The position numbers and the translations under genes are program-made. The notes beneath the pieces are model-generated. The model worked only from the letters and a program-made list of their open reading frames with translations. It ran no database searches and was not told the DNA's origin. Source: Alnus glutinosa (lineage: Eukaryota; Streptophyta; Magnoliopsida; Fagales; Betulaceae). Taken from it: a stretch of 64,000 nucleotides of DNA. This document shows, in pieces, positions 31,993 through 44,185 of the stretch (positions are counted from its first letter, which is position 1; each line of letters starts with the position of its first letter). Where the stretch lies: contig NC_084886.1 in the NCBI RefSeq assembly GCF_958979055.1, positions 2,499,001 to 2,563,000 on the forward strand. Direction: 5' to 3'.

Positions 31993-34779
31993 TGTAGACA
32001 GAGTTAATTTGATTAAATTTCTTTAATATTCTTCCTTCCCTGTTATTAATGGCTTTAACTTTTAGTGGTTATTCTGTTTGTGCCAGGATGCCTGCCTACG
32101 CTTGCCACAATACCTGTATGGATTGGGCTCTATAGGGCCCTTTCAAATGTGGCGGATGAGGTAACATGTTCTGTCATTTGATTCATCATAGGTAACCTGT
32201 GGTAGCTTTTGCTTTCCTCCCACATCTAATTGAATGCATGTTCCTAATATTAAAGGGACTCCTTACAGAAGGCTTTTTCTGGATACCCTCCCTGGCTGGT
32301 CCAACTACCATTGCTTCTCGACAAAATGGAAGTGGCATCTCTTGGCTTTTCCCTTTTGTGGTAAGTATCTTAGTTTCAAATCTAACGACCCTACTCTCTT
32401 TTTCAAGAATTTTTAATAAATTTTTTGAATTATACAATTTATGCTGAAGCCATATTGCTATTTTCTTTACAAGCTCAATAACAATCAATCATTCAATTGT
32501 CACTGAATAAAAGTTCAGAAGTGATGTATGTTTTTCATGTTTATCCACTTCATAACTTTTATGTGCTGTTAACTATGATTGTTGTTCCATTTTGTTTTAA
32601 GTTGATACTTCTTGGCAGTTGCTTGCATTAGATACTTAATTATTACCTAGCTGAATGCTGTGGAATGAACTTCCGTTATTGGTTACTTTATGTTTTCTCA
32701 GGATGGTCATCCACCCCTTGGATGGTCGGACACCTTGGCATATCTTGTCTTGCCCGTGTTGCTGGTTTTCTCACAGTACATCTCTGTTCAAATTATGCAG
32801 TCATCACAGGTCAGTTATTACCCAGGTGTTATTAGCGTGATCACATTCAAACATAACTAGCTATTCACATTTTTTACTTGATTTTATTAACAATTTTTTT
32901 TTTCTCTCTTTGCTCTGGATAAGGCTCGGTCATTTTTTAATCACTGGCTATCATTTCTTGTCTTTTTAGTGATTGGTCTTTGTTGTACATGACCAAGCAA
33001 TTTCAGTCAACTGTCTCCTCTTACCTTCTGTTAGTGCTGCCATTATCAAGCATTTTACAGTTGTCAAATATTACAAGGAAAATAATTATATATGAAGAAA
33101 TCATAGAAATGAAAAATAACATTCTCAAATTCAATTATTTTGTCTTTAGATGTGCATCCAAAAAGAGTGTAGTAAGCTTTCACCTTTTATATATACTTTT
33201 TTCTCCCAGGTACTAGGTTATTTTTAATTGATCAATTAACATGTGTTATAACTTTCAGAGTAATGATCCAAACATGAAGAGTTCTCAAGCGATAACAAAA
33301 TTCCTCCCTCTAATGATTGGTTATTTTGCTCTTTCGGTTCCTTCTGGCTTAAGCCTTTATTGGTGAGCATATGTAAAGCCCTTTAACGCAAGATGTTCCC
33401 CCCCCCCACCTCCCTAATCAGGTAGTACTTTTTAGTTTTTTGAATATTTCAATTATGCTTATGCAGGTTTACAAATAATATATTGAGCACTGCTCAACAA
33501 GTATGGCTTCAGAAGTTAGGGGGTGCAAACATTTCAACGAGTGCATTAGCTGAAGATTTCATCAAGAAAGATGAATTCCAGATTCAGAAGTCAGTCTCTG
33601 AATTAAGTTCCACCAAAAAGGAGGCCAGAGAAGGAGATAAGTTGACATCAAAGGGGTTAAGTCCTGGTGAAAGGTTAATATTTGTTAATATTTACTATGC
33701 GTTTTTATGGTTAGTGATACTTGCGGTCTTAATCTGCCTTTATTTTCCAGATTTAAGCAGATAAAGGAGCAAGAAGAGGCAAGAAGACGACAAAAAGAAG
33801 AAGAAAAGAGGAAAGCTGAAGAGGCAGCGGCTAAAGGAACTCAACCAATCAATGAGGGGCATGAGAGAGAATCCGAGAGAGAAGCCAAATTACTTGAGAG
33901 GGACAATGGGGCTGGAGCTGGCTCAGTTGCTGAAAATAACGAAAAGGCCCAGTCTGTGTCTACCTTTCACAATCCTTCCAGTGTCGGCGTTGTTGTAAAT
34001 GGTGATCTATCTGGTCAGGACTCACAGGAAGATCAGAAAACGGCGTCTATGTTTAGAATGGAAAATGATAAAGTTTCTAACAATTCCAAGGTTGATTGGA
34101 GCGATGGGCAGCAATCCTATGAACATGTGGAAAAGGTATTGTAGCAAGTATGCTCTCAAACATGCAGCGAGAATCCTGTTTATTATTGGTTAAGCTATAA
34201 ATAAAAATGTCAACTGTGTGCTGCATTTACACTGGGGCCCTGGCATTAACAATTGTTTATTTAAGCTATTTGTGCTTTATGGTTCTACTAGTTGGAACTG
34301 CTGGCTTCTAACTCTTCTTAGAAACGGTAACGTGTGTCAGCTGAATTTAGTTCATAAGAAATGGAAAGGGAAGGGGGAGTAGTGTAAATCAAGGTGCACC
34401 CCAATTAAAGTTAGAGCAGAGTACAACTTCACTAGCAGGATAAATCAATATGTAAGAGTTTGGAACCTAATATGAGCTTGATGTCAATGTATAGAGTATG
34501 GTCACTTTAAACGATTTTAAAGTTACGCTTCATGGTCAAACCTTTTTTTTTTTTTTTCTCCTTTATATCTCTTTTCTTTCTTGGTTCATTGAATGATCTC
34601 AGATGATTTTTTATTTTTATTTTTTTGGTATAATTGCTTCCAGTATTTTAAACTTATTTTCTTATAATGGAATTGGCAAATTCACAATATTTCAGGAAAC
34701 AGTTGATGTATACACTACTAGTACGACGAAGGATAACAACCTTTCTGGAGAAGACACGCATCAAGCCAGAAGGGAATGA
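30715..34779 (+). CDS. ALB4: Chloroplast thylakoid insertase ALB4-like (Oxa1/YidC/Alb3 family)
   Basis: Eleven exons: 30715-31071, 31161-31271, 31354-31428, 31592-31652, 32087-32160, 32256-32360, 32702-32809, 33259-33362, 33467-33673, 33751-34135 and 34696-34779. They give 556 residues. The family inserts and assembles membrane proteins in the thylakoid. The transit region precedes AESLLYTIADAAV. The insertase core follows: YAYGFAIILLTVLVKAA, NPLAGCLPTLATIPVWIGLY, EGFFWIPSLAGPT, FVDGHPPLGWSDTLAYLVLP and KFLPLMIGYFALSVPSGLSL. A long charged tail (EEARRRQKEEEKRK) ends the protein. The Ser/Lys/Arg-rich C-terminal motif that lets ALB3 bind cpSRP43 is absent, which favours ALB4. If the last intron is retained, translation stops at 34144 after EKVL. 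Confidence 0.9.
31961..31990. repeat. Poly-G tract of 30 bases in ALB4 intron 4
   Basis: Thirty consecutive G on the plus strand inside the intron between exons ending 31652 and starting 32087. Its true length is uncertain in any assembly. Confidence 0.85.
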
Positions 34780-35953
34780 TCAGCTGATCGGTGGGGGGAA
34801 CCGATGTCGCGATGGTTTCAGTGTAACAACATTGGCAAGCCTAGATATGTACACAAGTTAAGTGAAATACAGACTGTAGCTTGTGATGCAGTCCTGGTTG
34901 CAGCAGAAGTACACAGCTCATGAATAATCAATTCTGCATCCATGGTGGGAGTTAGTCTTAATATACTGAGAGTGAGAGGTCTTGTGATTAGTTGGGGGTA
35001 CATTATTGCTTTAGCAGATGAATGCCTGGACCATAAGATCTTGGTGGTTCTGTATTCTTTTAACATGAGCTCAAACCTACAAGTGATTAGTTGGGCATAT
35101 ATATGATCTGTATCGACAGGAATGTGAAACATAGACTTTTTTTTTTTTTTTTTCCTTTCTCTTTATATATATATATATATTTTGTTTTTCCTTTTGGTAT
35201 AAGAAAAGGAATTGACAATTTTCATGACTGCAACTTTAGTACCAAAAGTAATGACATAACGACGAGTTCAATGCCTTTACCCAAAAAACATAAATAAATA
35301 AACATACAAAAAAAGACTACAATGCCTTGGCGTACACGAAGAAACTTGGTCCAAGAATTTTTAAAGATGGTGTAAATTGCGAGCACGACAAAGAAAGATA
35401 TTCATTACTCTTGGTCCCTCGAAAACAACGATGTAAAATGATGGTTTATTCGTGAAGACAACGATGCTTGGTCCTTTTGGTTCTAGGCTTGACCACAATT
35501 ATGCAGTTTTCCTTTACTTTTACCATATAATTATATAAATTTACTCCCTTACTACATATTTATTGATCTTGTTAATTCATGTTAGGCTTATTTAAATGAT
35601 ATCATTACTCACTAAACGCAATTAAGTATATATAGCAAGCATTTTTATTTGGTCTGCCATGATTTGCAAATCGTTCATAATCCAATGGTCCAATCATCCA
35701 TGTTGGCCGTGAAATAAGAAAAAGCGTCCACATGGTAAGATCAGGACAATTATTATTATTATTAATTTTTTTTTTTTTTGAAGTAATGATGAGTATCATT
35801 AATTAGAAAAGCTGCATTTGATTTGACATAAAATGGTTTTTGACAGAAAATGTTTTCGGTCAAAAATATTTCCAAGAAAAATCACTAATTTTTTATCGTT
35901 TGGTTTGAGACTTTGAAAATAAAATTGAACGTCTTTTCCATTGTTTGGTTTGT

Positions 35954-36153
35954 NNNNNNNNNNNNNNNNNNNNNNNNNNNNNNNNNNNNNNNNNNNNNNN
36001 NNNNNNNNNNNNNNNNNNNNNNNNNNNNNNNNNNNNNNNNNNNNNNNNNNNNNNNNNNNNNNNNNNNNNNNNNNNNNNNNNNNNNNNNNNNNNNNNNNNN
36101 NNNNNNNNNNNNNNNNNNNNNNNNNNNNNNNNNNNNNNNNNNNNNNNNNNNNN
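35954..36153. other. Assembly gap (200 N)
   Basis: Exactly 200 N. The left side ends GTCTTTTCCATTGTTTGGTT then TGT; the right side starts GTCTTTTCCATTGTTCGGTT then TGT. Both sides therefore carry the same short unit, so the gap likely hides a tandem array inside a MITE-like sequence starting near 35815. Open frames across it are meaningless. Confidence 0.95.
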
Positions 36154-38397
36154 GTCTTTTCCATTGTTCGGTTTGTATGAAAAGTATTTTCCCACTATGA
36201 TTGGAAACCATTCAATTTCCTAGCTTTCTGTGTAAGTTTTAATTACTGTGGTAAATAAATAAAGGTTTCCGTAACAGAAATGTGGAGGGGGTTTAAGGTA
36301 AAATTATACTCTGATTAGAGTCTGATAAGGCATAATTAATTATACTCTGATATGAAATAAAGTAGAAATCTTGTAAAAATACATATGGTGCTGTCTATTT
36401 CAAAGCAGGTTTGTTTAGTCATGTTATACAAATCTATATAATGGATGATGATGCTGTACCCTCATCTTTGTTTGAGGAGCCGTGGACTATACCAACAATA
36501 TTCCATTACTAGTCATTGAAAAGGTACCAACCATTATTTCCCCCCGAGATTTTAGAGCAATAATGTAAAAGCTTTCCACATGATGCTTGCAAAATTTACA
36601 GAAATGTCCTGATCAGTTCGTTCCTCTGGCTCTTTGTAGTGCTGCTCGGGGTACTAAAACTTTTTTTTTTTACAAGTATGATGTGTCAGTCTAACGTGGT
36701 ACGTAGTGCTTGTCACGCCCGCCACTAAAATGTGAATTGCCACGTGGACTAAATCTTTAATTCAAAAAGTTTTAGTGGCTGAAACCGTTGGAGGACAATA
36801 TGAAATAGAATTATCAATTATGATCCTCTAATAGGGAGAAAATGATAACTATGACACGGGGTGCTTCACACAAAAAAAAAAAAAAAAAAAGAAGAAGAAG
36901 AAGAAGAAAGCATGCATGATTAACGTTAATATCAATGGCTTCTGTTTTGGAAAAATATTTACGGCCTCTAAGAATTAAGAGATCATGTTTCTCATAGAAG
37001 CTACATGATGAAAAGCTATGTTTCCTTTGGAAAAACGACAGCTAATGAAAATGCATGCATATGTATGTTCCTTAAACAGATGGCAAATTGATGGGCAGAT
37101 CCACTGATCGATGATGCTTTAAACAACCAATTTTCATGCCACTTTCAATATATATATATATATCTCCTTTGAATTTTGCTGTAATTGGAATCTGCTTGCC
37201 ATGTTAAATTTTGGTTCCATGCATGCCTTAAATTGAAAAAAGTAAAACGAAAGCCTCTGTAAAAGCACACCCAAGAATATCTTTTACTTTACTTTATTCT
37301 TCTTATTTCTGCTCCTTTCTTTGAAGCTCATGAGTACATTTTGATCAATGTGTTTTGGAAGCCAGGGTATTTTTTTTTCCTTTGAAAAAGTGTTATAATA
37401 TGAAATAAAAGCAGTTTTGAGGGATTTTTTTTTAGTGTTTTATGTTTTGAATTGTTTATTAATGTTTTTGTTTTGAGAATAAAAAACCAAAAAAATAGTA
37501 GAAAAGAATTTTAGCAAAAAAGAACTTCATAATCCAAAATTTCAATTTTAGTGATTAATAGGTCCACCCCACTAATATTTTGGATTGTAACGACGTAGGA
37601 AAATTGTGATTATGTGAATCATATATATCAATACCATCACTCTAAAAAGACTAATCAAATTATAATAAATACTTTTATAATCCATCCATTCCGGGTGTAC
37701 GTCGCTGATGCTACTTTTGTTTTCCTATTAGTCTGTAAAGCATGGACCTCTAGACTGATATAGGTTTTGAGGGGATTGCAGCACCATTACTCGAACAATT
37801 ACATGTTAAGTAGCTGTTAAATCTCCAATTAATGCTTCGAGTTCTTGGCTAAATGGCTTGTTCAGAGAGTATCTTTGAGATGATCGATCCGCTCAAACAT
37901 TGGGGGCAAGACTGAAGACTGTGTGTTAATCCTTCATCATTGTTAATTTGTTTTACAAGCTTATCATATATCCCCGTTAATTAATTGGAAACCAGAGTTT
38001 TCCCATTGCAGAAGAAAGTCAACGAAGGCATGGCATCCATGAAGTGCGTTTTTGTGCATGCATGTCTTATGTCTTATGGCTCATGATCCTGTTTTTTCAT
38101 GTTTTCCCAAATGTTGTCAATTTGTAAAAAAAAACCCCCCCGACATGGGTACCCTTCACCAAAGGACCCTTACAGACTTACAGTGAAACAACCAGGATGA
38201 CAACTTCCACGCTTTAAGGAACACCTCCAGCTGGGCTCTTTATGCTCCTCACCTTCTCAGCTCAAATTATTGTTTTTGCGCCTGCAGAAAAGAAAATGCA
38301 GTACTTTTCTTTCAAGTTAAAAGCACAAGCTAAGGTAGAAGACGATACAACTGAACGCTAACAAATAAAAAATCAAGAGACAAAAGAACTCGATCGG

Positions 38398-38598
38398 TTA
38401 CAAAATCCTTTGGCCCGGAGGACCACATGAGCTGCTGCATGCCACTGCCTTCACCATCATCCTGCAAAGTGGCAAAGCCAGAGATCGAGCTCTTCTAGAA
38501 AAAGTGTAGATGAAGCAACTTCTTGGAGTTGGAGATGTACGTGGACCCTGCTCACTCTCTTCTTTATGTTTTGTAGGGCTCTTTACCATGCCACGCAA
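38398..38598 (-). CDS. Possible small protein ORF (66 aa)
   Basis: An ATG-started frame of 66 codons with higher GC than its surroundings: basic N-terminus (MVKSPTKHKEESEQ), a Cys/Arg-rich middle (SCFIYTFSRRARSLALPLCR) and a Cys-containing tail (ACSSSCGPPGQRIL). I recognise no family; it is not a DVL/RTFL peptide. It could be chance, or an exon of an unannotated transcript. Confidence 0.22.
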   Translation of the reverse strand: MRGMVKSPTKHKEESEQGPRTSPTPRSCFIYTFSRRARSLALPLCRMMVKAVACSSSCGPPGQRIL

Positions 38599-40705
38599 GA
38601 GTTGAAGAAACCTCCATGCTTCACACGTTCACCTGTAATTTCCTGGTGGATACAAATAACAAATTACATTAATGGTCCCCTTGAGAAAAAGTCTGCCACT
38701 AATTACACGTTTTCTTTGCCATAATTTTTTACAACATGGTTTTTACATCTCTTATACTACTGTTCATATCTTCGTGATGTCATCATCAACTCGTCCATTG
38801 GAGTCCCTATCTATCACGTTGATGGCGCAGCCAGCATCTTCTGATGCAAAAGACCAAACCCCGGCCATCATAGTATATTCCTGGTGTACCATGTGACTCG
38901 TTCTCCAATTTCAATATTTTAGGCATTTTTTAATATAATATCGTCTTGGGTTATTAATTTTTGTGTTCGTAGATAGTTAAAAAAAAAAAAGAAGGTAATA
39001 TATAGTAATGTGTTAAATATAATTGGAAAGACAAATTAAGAGTTTTTCTTCAAATTAAATTGAAGAAACCCTTTTCAACTCGATCTTTAATTTAACAGAT
39101 CGAGTTTGAATCCAATTTTAAAAAGAAATTAGTTGGTCTAACGTACACATTGTTGAAATCGATCTAGTTAATGCACTTGAAGAGGTGTTAGCTAAGAAAT
39201 TGCAGACCTGTTTTTTGTTCACCCACGTTGTCGTCTTGTCTAGTGTACGTCTACAATAATTCACCATGGTTTTCGTTCGACCATAGGTTAAGGTTAAGCA
39301 GTTACCATAGTCACGAGGAAGTTGACGTGTCAAAACACCCAGAGTATAAATATAAGGTAATGTAGCATTTTGCTAGTTCACCACCTAGAGACACCTCATC
39401 GCTTTAGAAAACGTATAGATATAGAAGAAGAGATACACAACCTCCCATTGGAAATTAAAAAAGCTAAAAATTATTCATTCACTACAAAATTCCCTTCCTT
39501 TTCTCTCATATCTTTGGAAAAATCCCAATCCTAATTCGTATTCCACCGTCTAAGATAACTGACCACTCTCTGATCAGACACCCACTTTCTCTCTCTCCAG
39601 TTTGATCCAAATTTCGCTGTTTTTGGTTAAGAATAAAGGCAAATTCTCTGAAATTGTTGACGGATGCAGATGGGTTTTGAAGAATCCTGGTTTCTCTGAT
39701 ATGTAATCCTCGTTTCTGAATTGTTCTGTTTCGATCTGTAATGATCATAATGTACAGATGGAAAAGTTGTTTAAGCATATGTGGTTGTGTTCTGTTTTTG
39801 GTAGATTCTTTTTTTTCTTCTTTTGGTTGCTGATCAAGTTTACTTGTCAATCGGATTGTCTGATATATTTTACGATCTGGGTATGCTAAAAAGATAGACT
39901 TTTTTGGGTCGTTTCTACGCAAGATTGTTTATGATTGTGACCCCTGTTCTGAGTTTTGAAGGATGGGTGTTGGAATTGGCTTGCCTGGCTCATTTTGATC
40001 GTGTTGATCTGGCTTCTTTAAGATATGATGAATTTACGTGAATAGGAGTTTTTCTTTCCATGTCAAAATTCTTTTCTTTTGTGGTTTCTTTTGGATGTGG
40101 AATATCCTTCCCACGGAGAATTGGTATTCTTCTCTTCAACGTTTTCTTCTTTTGGCGTGTTTTAAATTCATAGCTTTGACTCATCAAATTGATAATATAT
40201 GCGAGTTACTGCTGGTCCTTTCAATTTGGATGCTCTGAATCAGGCTGTTTTCACTTGGGTTGAGCGTAACTATTCAATGATCGGTTCACAAATTCCTTTG
40301 GTACATCAATGAACACCTTTGTTCGTATAGGATGATTTTTTTTTTATATTTTTTTCTTTTAGGTCTGTTTCGGAAAATGGGCTTTCTTCAAATGGAGATA
40401 GTTTGTTATATTATTTAGTTCTCTTTCAGTTTCTGTCATACTAGGAATTTTTATGAACATGCGTTTTATCTGTAGGTTTGAGACTTGAAGTTTGCTGATC
40501 CATACATATTTCAAGGTAGATACCTCTACCCAATATTCTACTAATGGGTATAAATAGTTTTTTGATAACTTACTAATGGATATAAATAGTAAGATATATT
40601 TAAATCTAGGCATTGTATACTCTCATTGGAGAGAGTAATGTAGTAATTTTTGTGCTCATGTCTTCCTAATTCACAGCAATTTGCATCTACTCATCCGCCG
40701 AGTTT

Positions 40706-40731
40706 GGGCACTGCAAACTGCGGCAGTGCCC
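40706..40731 (+). promoter_or_regulatory. Perfect 9-bp hairpin abutting the RCC1-gene start codon
   Basis: GGGCACTGC (40706-40714) and GCAGTGCCC (40723-40731) are perfectly complementary with an 8-nt loop. The last stem base is immediately followed by the ATG at 40732. A GC-rich stem here could affect start selection or scanning; function is inference. Confidence 0.6.
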
Positions 40732-43077
40732 ATGGACGCCACAACGAGTGGAACCCCAACTATTCAATACCATAACATTCCTGACCAGCCAATTACTGCT
40801 ATTGTTGCCTCATCTGTACCAGCATTTCAGCGACAGCAACGCCATTGCTTTGGGGATTCCATCCCCGGAGAATTCCCCTTGTCTGCCAATCCCTCCATTG
40901 TCCTCCATGTCCTGACGGCGTGTAATTTGGATCCTCAAGATCTTGCAAAACTAGAGGCAAGTGTCCTTATTATGTACATTTTGAGAATGAAGATGTTTTG
41001 CAATGTTAGAATTGATAATGCTCTTGACTTGATTTTGAATGTGCCTGTTGCAGGCAACATGCTCCTTCTTTAGGCAGCCTGCAAACTTTCCCCCTGACTT
41101 TGACTTGTCATTATCGGAGCTTGCTGCTCTTGACATGTGCCAAAAGAGGGCCATATTTAGGCCAATGACTACAGAAGAACGCCAAGAGTTGAAGCGAAGA
41201 TGTGGGGGGTCATGGAAGCTGGTCCTGCGGTTTTTGCTGGCTGGAGAAGCCTGTTGCAGGAGGGAGAAATCGCAGGCAATAGCAGGGCCCGGTCACAGTA
41301 TCGCTGTGACATCAATGGGGGCTGTTTACTCATTCGGCTCCAACAGCTCAGGACAGCTTGGACATGGCACCACTGAAGAGGAATGGCGGCCTCAGCCAAT
41401 CAGGTTGCAACCATTTGACCATTCTTAGACCTGATACTGTAAATACAAGAATACGGAAAGCGAACTACTTGACTTAAGGAAAGTTAATTGAACTGCATTA
41501 TGTTGCAGATCTCTGCAAGGCATTCGAATTATCCAAGCGGCTGCTGGGGCTGGCAAGACAATGCTGATCAGCGATGCTGGCCGGGTTTATGCCTTTGGAA
41601 AGGATTCCTTTGGTGAAGCCGAGTATGGAGTTCAAGGAGCTAAATTGGTTACGACTCCGCAGCTGGTTGAGTCCTTGAAAAACATATTTGTGGTGCAAGC
41701 TGCAATTGGAAATTTCTTTACGGCTGTCCTGTCACGAGAAGGCAGGATTTATACATTTTCTTGGGGCAACGATGTCAAACTTGGTCACCAGACGGACCCA
41801 AATGATGTGGAGCCCCATCCTTTGTTGGGGGCACTGGAAAACATACCAGTGGTGCAAATTGCAGCTGGATACTGCTACCTTCTTGCTCTGGCCTGTCAAC
41901 CTAGTGGCATGTGAGCTGTCTTCATTTCTTTATCTTGAGATGGCATTCTAGTAATTTTAATAAAATTTTGGGAAGTTTATATGAATATTTTCATGATGTT
42001 GCAAAGTTCCAAAATTTCTTAACCATGCTGAGTAGTTTTTATTGACAACATACACGTTGATCTTTCTTTTCTTTTTTTTTAACTGATATTCGGACATGTG
42101 TTGCTTTTTATTTCATGAGAAATCATCTTTTAAATTCATTTCCAAATTGGTTCAAAGAAGACATCTTCAGGATTTTTTTCATTTACTATCCCAAAAGTTC
42201 CAAACTTCTAACAGGGATGTGACGATCCGAAAGCCTGATCGGCATCTCACTTATTTTCTTATAGAGCTGCACAGCATCTAATAAATGCATTGGATATGAT
42301 ATGTAGATAATTACCAAGTTGTTTTCTCTTCCTCATACAATTATATCAGGTCAGTATATTCTGTTGGGTGTGGCTTGGGTGGGAAGCTTGGACATGGTGC
42401 AAGGACCGATGAGAAGTACCCCCGACTAATTGAACAGTTTCAGCTTTTGAATCTTCAGCCAATGGTGGTTGCAGCTGGTGCTTGGCATGCTGCTGTGGTA
42501 GGGCGGGATGGACGGGTCTGTACATGGGGTTGGGGGCGTTATGGGTGCTTGGGTCATGGAAATGAAGAGTGTGAATCAGTTCCTAAGGTTGTGGAAGCCT
42601 TGAGCAATGTGAAAGCAGTTCATGTTGCTACAGGGGATTACACAACCTTTGTGGTGTCTGATGATGGTGATGTATATTCATTTGGCTGTGGAGAATCCTC
42701 CAGTCTTGGACATAATGCCGGTGCTGATGGACAGGTCTAGCTTCCTCCTTTTTCTTGATCATCTTATCTATTAATTTGGCTTAATCTGGTTCAATGGGCA
42801 GATTGTATGCAGTTTTCTGATTTTTTAAAAGCACTGCTTCATGCATCCTTGGGCCTTTGACACCATTAATTAAGCCTCCACATCTTGATCTTATTGTCTG
42901 AAGTTTAATTGTTATGAATAACTTGAACAAATGGTGAAGTTTTCCAATTTATTTGTTGAATTATCATTCATTTTACATACCATTTGTTTAATTTCCAATT
43001 TCCATATCTCAATAATGTGCTTGTCATTTCCAGTGCATACTCTGATGGTAATGCTGCATTTAGTGATTGTAGCACAT

Positions 43078-43128
<51 letters not shown>

Positions 43129-43423
43129 CATGAAGTTACTGAATTATTTATGTTGGTTGTGTTTGATATGTACCTTTCAGGGAAATAGGCATGCAAATGT
43201 GTTAAGCCCAGAGCTGGTAACATCATTGAAGCAAGTTAATGAGCGTGTGGTACAGATCAGCCTCACCAATTCCATATACTGGAACGCCCACACTTTCGCC
43301 CTTACTGAATCAGGAAAGCTATACGCATTTGGTGCTGGAGATAAAGGGCAGCTGGGCATAGAGCTTGTTGCCAACCAGACCGAAAGGGGGAGCCCAGAGC
43401 TTGTTGATGTTGATCTCAACTAG
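40732..43423 (+). CDS. RCC1-repeat family protein (At3g26100/At5g11580 type)
   Basis: Five coding exons: 40732-40956, 41054-41403, 41509-41910, 42350-42734 and 43181-43423, giving 534 residues. The N-terminal part has an F-box-like segment (VLHVLTACNLDPQDLAKLEA). Then come repeated RCC1 propeller blades, for example GAVYSFGSNSSGQLGHG, GRVYAFGKDSFGEAEYG, SWGNDVKLGHQ, VGCGLGGKLGHG, TWGWGRYGCLGHG and YAFGAGDKGQLG. RCC1 propellers are protein-interaction or exchange-factor folds; the partner of this plant subgroup is not visible here. The first coding intron is GC-AG (donor AG|GCAAGT at 40957). A leader exon probably joins at an acceptor at 40675-40676. The start is the ATG giving MDATTSGTPTIQYHNIP, as I recall for the Arabidopsis homologue. 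Confidence 0.93.
43079..43125. repeat. Compound (TA)n(GA)n microsatellite in RCC1-gene intron 4
   Basis: A TA run followed directly by a GA run, about 47 bp together, 56 bp upstream of the last exon's acceptor. Confidence 0.9.
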
Positions 43424-44113
43424 CTGTTAAATAGCTTTTACCTGCCACTATTTGCACCATATATGCATATCCTCTAATTTATCATCATCACAGTATCAGC
43501 ATTTGGTGTTTAGATTTCCTCGTTTATTTTGTACATAGAAACAAAGAAAAAAAAAAAAAAAAATTGTGAAGGTTCAAGCTAGGTACACAGGGATTTGGTT
43601 GTTGATATCTGAAAAATTGGCTTGCACTTAGGCTTCAAGTAGTTGATAGTTGATACATTTGTCAAGGTTCATTATAACCTATTATATCTCTAATTCAATT
43701 CATAAGCCATCTGCTTAATTACCTAAAACTCCATGGAAAACAAAAATGCATTCATGGCATGCATCGACGTCCTCTCTTTTATTGGAAGGTTGTTGTTCAC
43801 TTGGGTTTCATCATTTTAAAATAGAATTGTATTTGCACATCTCTTGCTTCTCTAGTTAATTTGGTTATGTAAAAATGCTTGAACATCTTTTACTTTTGGT
43901 TACTTCTGTTGACCGCACGCCGGAAGTCCAATCAAGGAGACTCACAAAGGCAGGAAACATGCAAGGGTGACTCGTCGGAGGTGTCAATAAGGAACACTTG
44001 GATGATTAATTTAGTAAGGGATTCTCTTGAGGGGAATAGAATACTATAAATATAAGAAAGGGATGGCTTTTTACCTGCCATAGTGAATTCCTATTTATAA
44101 GAAAAGGAATGTG

Positions 44114-44185
44114 GTAACTCGGGCAATGTGGCACTATTTGATTGGGGCAGTAACTTGGGCCACGTAGCACCATCCGATTGGGAAA
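44114..44185. repeat. Two-copy 36-bp direct repeat
   Basis: 44114-44149 (starts GTAACTCGGGCAATGTGGCA) and 44150-44185 (starts GTAACTTGGGCCACGTAGCA) are adjacent, equal in length and clearly related along their whole length. Confidence 0.75.

Larger units (their letters stand above)
34780..40676. other. Spacer between ALB4 and the RCC1-repeat gene, with assembly gap
   Basis: AT-rich spacer with ALB4 3' flank to about 35150, a TIR-element fragment broken by the gap (35810-36220), an (A)n(AAG)n run near 36870-36910, and a possible small ORF at 38398-38598. From about 39480 to 40676 lies the probable leader and leader intron of the RCC1 gene. No other gene is supported. Confidence 0.5.

Noticed and set aside
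35799-36223. Open frames of about 80-120 codons on both strands
   Set aside because: They consist mostly of unknown residues translated from the N gap.
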